Shown: positions 58,028-64,000 of the stretch, in pieces
Layout of the letters: each line of letters opens with the position of its first letter
Position numbering within the stretch: the first letter of the stretch is position 1
Origin: JANPCX01 sp050916095
GTDB taxonomy: Bacteria; Pseudomonadota; Gammaproteobacteria; Burkholderiales; Burkholderiaceae_C
Length of the DNA: 64,000 bases
Assembly (NCBI GenBank): GCA_050916095.1
Contig: CP050901.1
Location: 248,001 to 312,000 of the forward strand
Direction: 5' to 3'
Position numbers and translations under genes: made by a program
Notes under the pieces: generated by a model
What the model was told of the DNA's origin: nothing
Seen by the model: only the letters and a program-made list of their open reading frames with translations
Databases searched by the model: none

Positions 58028-60340
58028 TCAGGAGAAACCAATACGCCGTTGTTGACGAACTTCGGGTTTGACGCGGTGTTCGCCTTCGAGTTGGTTCAAA
58101 AACTCGTCTGACGTGAACTCTTCGCCCAGGATTTCGATTTGGCGTTTAACGGCCGCAAAGTCGCCCGGCACCAAACACTCCAGTTCACGCAACCTGGCTT
58201 GGTGCTCTGCCGACAACAAAGCAGCGTCACCCGCCAAAGCTTCGCGAACAAACATCCGCATGCGCTGCTCGGCAAGTAAGGGCTGAAAACGAATCTTGAA
58301 GGTGAAGCGGCGCAGCGCCGCCTCGTCGAGTTCGGCGAAGAGGTTGGTGGTGCAAATGAAAGTGCCCGCGAAACGTTCCATGCCTTGCAGCATTTCATTG
58401 ACTTCACTGACCTCGTAGCTGCGTTCGGCCATTTGGCGGCTGCGCAAGAAGCTGTCGGCTTCGTCGAGCAAAAGCACCGCTTCCTCGTTTTCTGCTTCGG
58501 CGAACATCTTGGCCATGTTTTGTTCGGTTTCGCCGACAAACTTGCTCATGATGTCGGAGGCTTGCCGAATCATCAGAGGCCGCTGCATGGCCTGGGCAAT
58601 GTGCTCGGCCAAGGCGGTTTTGCCTGTTCCGGGCGGGCCGTAGAAACACAAGCAGCCGTGGCCCTTTTTCTTCAAGGCCTCGACAATTTTGGGCACAGGG
58701 AAACGCGATTCGGTGTTGAGCAAGTCGAGGTCATAAGACGTCACCACCAAACGCGCACCTCGTTCCTTTTGGTTTTGACCCAAGGCACGGTCGGCATTAC
58801 TGAGTTGGCGTTCAATCAGCGATTCGATGGCCTCGTCGTTGTCGCTGGACAAGCGTGCAAACTTCACTGCGGTGCGCACTTGGGCGGGCGTCAAACCACG
58901 CCGTTCAGCCAACCTTGCGACGAAGCTGCTGCTTACAGGCACGCCCGACAAGGCACGGGTGACCAAGGCCTCGCGTGCGCCAGGAGGCGGGCTCTTGAGC
59001 TCCAAGTGGTACTGGAAACGGCGGCGAAAGGCGGGGTCTATTTGCTCAATGCGGTTGGTCACCCAGATGACGGGCACCGGATTGGTTTCCAAAATTTGGT
59101 TCACCCAGGCTTTGCCGCTGACACTGCCACTCAAGGTGCCGTCGCTGGTGTCCATGCGGGCCATGAGCTGGGCGGTATCGGTGGAGATGGGCGGGAACAC
59201 ATCTTCCACTTCGTCAAACAACAGGGTCACATTGCCACTGCTTTTGAGAAACACTTGACTGATTTGCAAAGAACGGTAGCGGTCTCGGCCTGACAGAGAA
59301 TTGCCATCGCGGTCGGCGTACTCCACCTCGTAGAGTTCCAAGCCTGCCGCTTGTGCTGCCACTTTCGCCAATTCGGTTTTTCCCGTGCCGGGCGGCCCGT
59401 AAAGCAGCACATTCACACCAGGCTCTTTGCGGGCCACGGCGTTGCGCAGCATGGCGGTGAGCACCTGTTGGTCTTGCATCACATATTGAAAATCAGAGGG
59501 CGTCAGTTCGCTGCGTTTGGCGGGGCGCGTGAACACGGCCATCAAGTCCGAGGGGCCTTCGTAGTGGCGCATCAGCACGGGGGGCATTTGATCGCTGACT
59601 TTCATCAGGTCAGCCAAGTCGGTGATGTTGTGTTCGGAGATCAGGTTCTCGACCATGCCGATGCGCTCCAAGCGCGAACCCGCTCGCAGCGCCTCGGCCA
59701 GCTCGGTTTCGTTCACGCCTGCGACCGCTGCAATCGCTGCATAGGCTTCTTGGGCATTGGACACTTTGAACTCAACCAAGAGGCCGCGCAACTCACGCTG
59801 ATATCGCGCCAACGTGCCGTAAAGCAAAAGCGCGCGCTCGGCCGGGTTCAGCTGCAACAAGCCGCCCAAAGCATCGATGTTTTTCTGCACCAGGGTGGAC
59901 TCTTTTTTGAGGCTGCGGTCCAGCCATTCGGCCGTGGCGCCTAGCACAGCGAGCAAGTCTTTGGGGGTATCCTTGATGTATTCGTCCAGGTAGAAAAACA
60001 ACGTGCCTTCTTCGTAGGGGCCGCGCCATTCACCGTAACGCTGCATGAAGGCCTCATGGCCCAAAGCCTCGTGACCACGCCACTGCTCGTTGGTTTTGCA
60101 GCGTTGACCCAAAAACTCACGCACACGCAGCAGCACCGACTCTGGCCAAACCAAATGTTTGCCAGTGAGCGTGAGCAGACTGTTCCAGTCGCGGCGCAAG
60201 TTGAAACGCCCCGCGTGACGCATGGTCAAGGTGAGCACGAACTGCGAACACATGCGGTCTAACACCGGGGCCTCGTCCAAGCCCGGAGACAACCACAAGC
60301 GAGCAGTGCCCGCTTCACGGTGCACAGCAGTACGTGCCAT
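58028..60340 (-). CDS. Protein with two AAA+ ATPase domains
   Basis: The 770-residue product has an N-terminal helical region of about 290 residues and two AAA+ modules. Module 1 has Walker A LLYGPPGTGKTELAK, Walker B LLFDEVEDVF and the arginine-finger region QIDPAFRRRFQYHL. Module 2 has Walker A FYGPPGTGKTALAE, Walker B LLLDEADSFL and DEAALRRFTFKIRF. It resembles Cdc48-like unfoldases in layout but is a distinct bacterial family of unknown function. It is single in its locus, facing the peroxiredoxin remnants. Confidence 0.85.
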   Translation of the reverse strand: MARTAVHREAGTARLWLSPGLDEAPVLDRMCSQFVLTLTMRHAGRFNLRRDWNSLLTLTGKHLVWPESVLLRVREFLGQRCKTNEQWRGHEALGHEAFMQRYGEWRGPYEEGTLFFYLDEYIKDTPKDLLAVLGATAEWLDRSLKKESTLVQKNIDALGGLLQLNPAERALLLYGTLARYQRELRGLLVEFKVSNAQEAYAAIAAVAGVNETELAEALRAGSRLERIGMVENLISEHNITDLADLMKVSDQMPPVLMRHYEGPSDLMAVFTRPAKRSELTPSDFQYVMQDQQVLTAMLRNAVARKEPGVNVLLYGPPGTGKTELAKVAAQAAGLELYEVEYADRDGNSLSGRDRYRSLQISQVFLKSSGNVTLLFDEVEDVFPPISTDTAQLMARMDTSDGTLSGSVSGKAWVNQILETNPVPVIWVTNRIEQIDPAFRRRFQYHLELKSPPPGAREALVTRALSGVPVSSSFVARLAERRGLTPAQVRTAVKFARLSSDNDEAIESLIERQLSNADRALGQNQKERGARLVVTSYDLDLLNTESRFPVPKIVEALKKKGHGCLCFYGPPGTGKTALAEHIAQAMQRPLMIRQASDIMSKFVGETEQNMAKMFAEAENEEAVLLLDEADSFLRSRQMAERSYEVSEVNEMLQGMERFAGTFICTTNLFAELDEAALRRFTFKIRFQPLLAEQRMRMFVREALAGDAALLSAEHQARLRELECLVPGDFAAVKRQIEILGEEFTSDEFLNQLEGEHRVKPEVRQQRRIGFS

Positions 60341-60592
60341 CCATCACCTCCTGTCGCGCCACCTGCCTCGGCTGGGCGGGCGCATAACCCACGTTTGAAA
60401 CCACGATACCGCAAGACGCGCCACACGGGCAAGCGTTGTCGCTGCTGGCGTGTCAATGTCACACTTGCTGCATTACAACAAGGTGGCATCAACGTTTGCA
60501 CTTGGTGCGCGCGAGGCTTTACCTGGACTCAAAACCCGGAGGTTGACAACAGGACGGGGTAAGCGAAAACGAGCGTGTGGATACCACCCACC

Positions 60593-60640
60593 AAAAAACC
60601 CCGCCCCCGGCAGGTGATTCAGTGAACCACCACCGGGTGC
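60593..60640 (-). terminator. Possible intrinsic terminator after the DUF3567 gene
   Basis: On the minus strand CCCGGTGGTG can pair with CACC and CCGGG (short mismatch), then GGGCGGGG and TTTTTT follow. The stem overlaps the last codons. The remaining gap to 60341 shows no gene I can support. Confidence 0.4.
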
Positions 60641-60927
60641 TGCATCAACGAGGAAAATCGAGCGATGTAGTCATCGATTTCCTCCTCGCTGGGTTGGGTG
60701 AGGATGAGTGCGTCCACCCCTTCTTTGAAACTGTGGGCCAGCGCACCTTCAATGAATGTTTCTTTGCGTGCGAATTTATCCACGATCTCAAAACCACCAC
60801 GACTGAGCACGGAGTCATCTTTGAGCATGGTCATGTTCTCGTCGTAGACCGACACCGAACCAAACAAGGACGTGGGCACGTCAAACTCAACCACCACAAA
60901 ACTCTCAGAGTTGTAAAGCATTTGCAT
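60619..60927 (-). CDS. DUF3567 protein
   Basis: The 102-residue product MQMLYNSESFVVVEFDV...RGGFEIVDKFARKETFIEGALAHSFKEGVDALI...PSEEEIDDYIARFSSLMQHPVVVH matches DUF3567, a family typical of Burkholderiales. It has no signal peptide or known domain. The ATG at 60927 is the family start; an upstream in-frame ATG exists. Function unknown. Confidence 0.88.
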   Translation of the reverse strand: MQMLYNSESFVVVEFDVPTSLFGSVSVYDENMTMLKDDSVLSRGGFEIVDKFARKETFIEGALAHSFKEGVDALILTQPSEEEIDDYIARFSSLMQHPVVVH

Positions 60928-61039
60928 GGCAAGGCTCCGGGGTGAGTGAAACAAAATTCCGTCTAAACAAACTTATGTGTCACTGAGTTATGGTCAGTAT
61001 CGCAAGTTTCAAGGCCGTCTGGGGTTGCGCGGAACGGAC

Positions 61040-61061
61040 AACCCCCATGAAAGCGGGGGTT
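61040..61061 (-). other. Hairpin downstream of the DUF3108 gene
   Basis: AACCCCC and GGGGGTT pair around ATGAAAGC just after the stop of the DUF3108 gene. No T-run follows, so it may protect the 3' end or terminate weakly. Confidence 0.35.
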
Positions 61062-61065
61062 CTAC

Positions 61066-62202
61066 TCAGTCTCGCAGCAATTCCCATCGGTTGGCGTCGT
61101 TTTCGTTTCCCAGACGAATGCGCACCGGGACGTAGTGGAGCTTTTCGTCCATCCAAATCTCAGCTGCTTGATCGGTGGGTTTTCGCATTTCGCGCAGCAG
61201 CCGTACAGCTCGAACCTCACCAGATTTCGTTTCCACTACCTCCCAGCCCACGATGCGGAAGGTCCAGATGTCCGCATCGCCGCGTTCACTGACCACGGGC
61301 ACACCAAACCGCTGGCCTTGCGCCAAACGTGAGGACTCTGCCGCCAGGATGGCCGCGAGCTGGACATAAATGCTGACCCGGTCTTGAGCACCCAAGCGCC
61401 ACGCATATCGACGATTAGGTCCCGAGAAACTGATCACCCCCTCTTGTCGCTGAAAGTTGGCCGCCAGCGCCGCTCGGCCTGAGGTTTTTGACGTGAAACG
61501 CTCAGGCTCCAAGCCGGTGACATCAAAACGTCCTTGGCTGTGTTGCGTCAATACCTGCTGACCGAAAAAGAACGCGTTCAACTGCACCTCATAACGCCCA
61601 CCGGCAGGTGTCCACGACAGCTCACCGGTGCCTGTGAGCAAGCCGCGTTTAACGGAATAACTGTGTTTGAAACTTGGCGGCAAGGCGACGCGGTAGACGG
61701 GGGCGTCGGAATCAACACCCGGCCACGCTTGGACGCTGCCAGGGTCCGAAGCGGCTTGGATGGGAGGCTCAGTAGGTGTCATGGGATCCGATTCACTCGC
61801 CGCTTGGGCTATCGGGACGGGCTCCGATTCCTGTTTTGGCACGGGGACGGGAGCGGGTGGCACCACAGCAGGATCGCTCGTTTGTGCAGATAGGGTTGGG
61901 GAGGGCGTCTGGGTGCGCTGAGGGCGAGGCGAAGGAGGTGTGGCTCGGGCTATCGCCGGCGAAACCTCAGTTGCTGTCTGTGCTAGAGCAGGCGGCAAAG
62001 CGGCGGCCAAGGTGACTTCACGAAACTGAATCAGCCTTGATGGCGGCGCATCGGGCGGGGGCTTGCCACTGGCACCCAACAACCAACCACTGAGAAAAGC
62101 CCAATGCAACAGCAGCACCAACAACAAGGCTGCCAGCAAGACACGCTTGCCTGAGGCAGGCCCAGAGCCCGACTGCACCGACAATAGCGGCGTGGCTTGC
62201 AT
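61066..62202 (-). CDS. Membrane-anchored DUF3108 protein with Pro-rich linker
   Basis: The 378-residue product has one N-terminal membrane helix (RVLLAALLLVLLLHWAFLSGWLL), a long Pro/Ala/Ser linker to about residue 165, and a DUF3108 domain (SYSVKRGLLTGTGELSWTPAGGRYEVQLNAFFFGQQVLTQHSQGRFDVTGLEPERF). This periplasmic beta-rich fold has no established function. GAGGA lies seven bases before the ATG at 62202. It is divergent from the fumarylacetoacetase-like gene, the starts being 65 bases apart. Confidence 0.85.
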   Translation of the reverse strand: MQATPLLSVQSGSGPASGKRVLLAALLLVLLLHWAFLSGWLLGASGKPPPDAPPSRLIQFREVTLAAALPPALAQTATEVSPAIARATPPSPRPQRTQTPSPTLSAQTSDPAVVPPAPVPVPKQESEPVPIAQAASESDPMTPTEPPIQAASDPGSVQAWPGVDSDAPVYRVALPPSFKHSYSVKRGLLTGTGELSWTPAGGRYEVQLNAFFFGQQVLTQHSQGRFDVTGLEPERFTSKTSGRAALAANFQRQEGVISFSGPNRRYAWRLGAQDRVSIYVQLAAILAAESSRLAQGQRFGVPVVSERGDADIWTFRIVGWEVVETKSGEVRAVRLLREMRKPTDQAAEIWMDEKLHYVPVRIRLGNENDANRWELLRD

Positions 62203-62267
62203 CAAGCCGTCCTCGGTCTGAAGGAGGCGGTTTGCGAGCCCAACGACATTCACTTCCTCTCAAATCG

Positions 62268-63248
62268 ATGAAACTTGCCAGCTACAAAGACGGTTCACGC
62301 GACGGCCAACTCGTGGTTGTTTCGCGCGACCTGAGCACAGCCCATTATGCGACCGGCATTGCCACACGAATGCAGCAGTTGCTCGACGATTGGAACTTCC
62401 TGTCGCCGCAGTTGGAGGATCTGTACACCACGCTCAACCACGGCAAAACACGCCATGCGTTTGCGTTTGATTCCAAGCTGTGTATGGCACCCTTGCCTCG
62501 TGCTTTCCAGTGGGCCGACGGCTCCGCTTACATCAACCACGTGGAGCTGGTGCGCAAAGCACGCAAGGCCGATATGCCTGAGAGCTTCTACACCGACCCT
62601 TTGATGTACCAAGGCGGCAGCGACGACTTTTTAGGCCCTTGCGACGACATCGTGGTGCCGAGCGAAAAAATGGGCATCGACTTCGAGGCCGAGGTCGCCG
62701 TCGTCACTGGCGATGTCGCCATGGGTGTGGAGCCCGAGGCGGCGCTTTCCAGCATCCGCCTCTTGATGTTGGCCAACGACGTCAGTCTGCGCCACCTGAT
62801 TCCGAGCGAGTTGGCCAAAGGGTTTGGTTTTTTGCAAAGCAAACCCGCCACCAGCTTCAGCCCCGTTGCCGTCACACCCGATGAATTGGGAAGCGCTTGG
62901 TTGGGCGGCCGCGTGCACCTGAGCTTGCAAAGCAGCTGGAACGGAAAACGTGTGGGTTTGTGCGAGGCCGGGCCCGAGATGACCTTCCATTTTGGGCAGC
63001 TGATTGCCCACCTGTGCAAAACACGTCGCGTGCGTGCGGGCAGCATCATTGGCAGCGGCACCGTGAGCAACAAAGATTGGACGCGTGGTTACTCCTGCAT
63101 CGCCGAGAAACGCGCCATCGAGACCATTGAACAAGGCGAGCCTCAAACAGAGTTCATGTTGTACGGCGACACCATACGCATTGAGATGAATGGACTGGAC
63201 GGACACAGTGTGTTTGGTGCCATCGACCAGACCGTGGTGTCGCCCTGA
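62268..63248 (+). CDS. Fumarylacetoacetate hydrolase family protein
   Basis: The 326-residue enzyme has the FAH fold: an N-terminal region with FAFDSKLCMAPLPRAFQWADGSAYINHVEL, metal ligands in GIDFEAEVAVVTGDVAMG, LMLANDVSLR, FLQSKPATSFSPVAVTPDELG and AGSIIGSGTVSN. Members cleave C-C bonds in acylpyruvates or fumarylacetoacetate. It resembles the single-domain-plus-N-terminal type near fumarylacetoacetase. No tyrosine-degradation genes are adjacent. Confidence 0.92.
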   Translation: MKLASYKDGSRDGQLVVVSRDLSTAHYATGIATRMQQLLDDWNFLSPQLEDLYTTLNHGKTRHAFAFDSKLCMAPLPRAFQWADGSAYINHVELVRKARKADMPESFYTDPLMYQGGSDDFLGPCDDIVVPSEKMGIDFEAEVAVVTGDVAMGVEPEAALSSIRLLMLANDVSLRHLIPSELAKGFGFLQSKPATSFSPVAVTPDELGSAWLGGRVHLSLQSSWNGKRVGLCEAGPEMTFHFGQLIAHLCKTRRVRAGSIIGSGTVSNKDWTRGYSCIAEKRAIETIEQGEPQTEFMLYGDTIRIEMNGLDGHSVFGAIDQTVVSP

Positions 63249-63272
63249 ACTAGACGACGGAATGGCGAAACA

Positions 63273-63761
63273 GTGAACGAGTTGCCGCGCACATTCAAGG
63301 TGGTCACGGTCTGGCTGTTGCTGGGCCTGGTGCTTTTCCTCGGTTTTCAGTATTGGGAACATCGCCAACAGAAAAGCAGGTTCATGGCTGACAACGGCGT
63401 GATTGAGATTCGCCGGACACCCGATGGCCACTACCACTGGCCGGGAAGCATCAATGGCAAAGCGGTGGATTTTCTGATCGACACCGGCGCCACGCGCAGC
63501 GCGTTGCCCATGGATTTGGCAAGGCGTTTGAATCTGGACGTGTTGGACACCGTGCAAAGCAGCACGGCGGGTGGTGTGGTCACGGGCGAGGTGGTGCGCG
63601 CTGATGTCGAGCTCCAAGGGGGTGTGTTGGCGCAGCGTCTGCCGATGGTGGCACTTTCCGGCTTGTCCGACCATCCCTTGCTCGGCATGGACGTGCTGGG
63701 CAAGTTGCGTTGGTCCCAGGGCGAGGGCATCTTGCGAATCGACGCTGCGACGTCGCGGTGA
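63273..63761 (+). CDS. Retropepsin-like aspartic protease, membrane-anchored
   Basis: The 162-residue protein has an N-terminal membrane helix (VTVWLLLGLVLFLGFQYW) and a retropepsin fold with the catalytic motif FLIDTGATRSALP (D near residue 69), the flap region and HPLLGMDVLGKLRW. This is the TIGR02281-type family of clan AA proteases, acting in the periplasm as a dimer. The start codon is GTG at 63273. It is the last complete gene before phaM. Confidence 0.9.
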   Translation: MNELPRTFKVVTVWLLLGLVLFLGFQYWEHRQQKSRFMADNGVIEIRRTPDGHYHWPGSINGKAVDFLIDTGATRSALPMDLARRLNLDVLDTVQSSTAGGVVTGEVVRADVELQGGVLAQRLPMVALSGLSDHPLLGMDVLGKLRWSQGEGILRIDAATSR

Positions 63762-63849
63762 TCCATTTTGCGCACCATTTGTGGTGCCCTCGCGTGCACA
63801 ATCAAATGGTCCTGCGACCCCTTTGCCCCACTATCTTTGGAGACACGCC

Positions 63850-64000
63850 ATGGCCGACGCAAGCAGCTTTACCAAATTGGTTCCCGGTTTTGACTTTCTG
63901 CAAGGCCTGGTGAAAAACGCCGGGGCCGCTTTGCCCAACATGGGGCAATGGGTGGCACCCACGCTGAACCCAGAGGAACTCGAAAAACGCATTGAAGAGC
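63850..64000 (+). CDS. phaM: PhaM-type polyhydroxyalkanoate granule protein, 3'-truncated by window edge
   Basis: The visible 50 residues read MADASSFTKLVPGFDFLQGLVKNAG and WVAPTLNPEELEKRIEE, the conserved N-terminus of PhaM-like granule regulators. PhaM binds PHA synthase and DNA and activates polymer synthesis. The rest of the gene lies outside the window. Confidence 0.85.
   Translation, partial: MADASSFTKLVPGFDFLQGLVKNAGAALPNMGQWVAPTLNPEELEKRIEE

Noticed and set aside
1..64000. tRNA genes, rRNA genes and CRISPR arrays
   Set aside because: Intergenic regions were read for cloverleaf ends, rRNA conserved blocks and regular direct repeats with spacers; none was seen. The repeats present are inverted, not spaced direct repeats.

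Overview
The window is GC-rich DNA that reads as a Burkholderiales beta-proteobacterium, most likely a member of the Comamonadaceae. This is an inference from several family cues: an ArgP/ArgO divergent pair, a DUF3567 protein, a PhaM-type polyhydroxyalkanoate granule protein at the right edge, a multifunctional CCA-adding enzyme, and many copies of a palindromic repeat with cores of the type TTCGACAGGCTCAG. Genes are dense and lie on both strands. No rRNA, tRNA or CRISPR array was found.

Left third (1-19 kb): a UPF0149/SEC-C protein, a metallophosphoesterase, a universal stress protein, a TetR regulator divergent from two fasciclin-domain exported proteins, PhoD, an MFS exporter, a cNMP-binding/thioredoxin-reductase-like fusion without redox cysteines, a DUF1579 gene broken by an in-frame TGA, an SMP-30-like protein divergent from a GlxA-type regulator, argP-argO, dadA, a ParE-type toxin-antitoxin pair, a TPR protein and an ECF sigma/RskA anti-sigma pair.

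Centre (19-38 kb): a minus-strand cluster of an Ser/Thr kinase, an OmpA-type lipoprotein, a second UPF0149 protein and a 990-residue histidine kinase made of two tandem sensor modules with complementary defects. Next come a glycosyltransferase, a complete IS5-family element, nested palindromic elements, a thioesterase, a nitronate-monooxygenase-like enzyme, a broken TauE/SafE remnant, an orphan pair of Dpp/Opp-type permeases between two mini elements, a Cache protein and a chemoreceptor, and a second IS of the IS427 type.

Right third (38-64 kb): a probable minus-strand operon TauE/SafE exporter - YegD-type Hsp70 - HDOD protein - fused SoxY-SoxZ carrier, preceded by a structured leader with an intrinsic terminator. 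It is followed by an XRE/MmyB regulator, small membrane proteins and a DUF2141 - ABC ATPase - FtsX-like permease - lipoprotein-sorting protein - outer-membrane barrel operon. Two genes of that operon carry palindromic repeats translated in frame ahead of their signal peptides. A divergent OmpR/EnvZ-type pair, a Phd/VapC-type module, cca, a LysR-SDR-CMD-EamA cluster, a peroxiredoxin gene split by a 349-bp mini element, a double-AAA ATPase, DUF3567, DUF3108, a fumarylacetoacetase-family enzyme, a retropepsin-like protease and the start of phaM complete the window.

The main theme beyond ordinary metabolism is the density of small palindromic elements at gene borders. They have supplied stop codons, been read through as protein, or broken genes. 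The most unusual protein architectures are the tandem histidine kinase, the SoxYZ fusion and the CxxC-less reductase.
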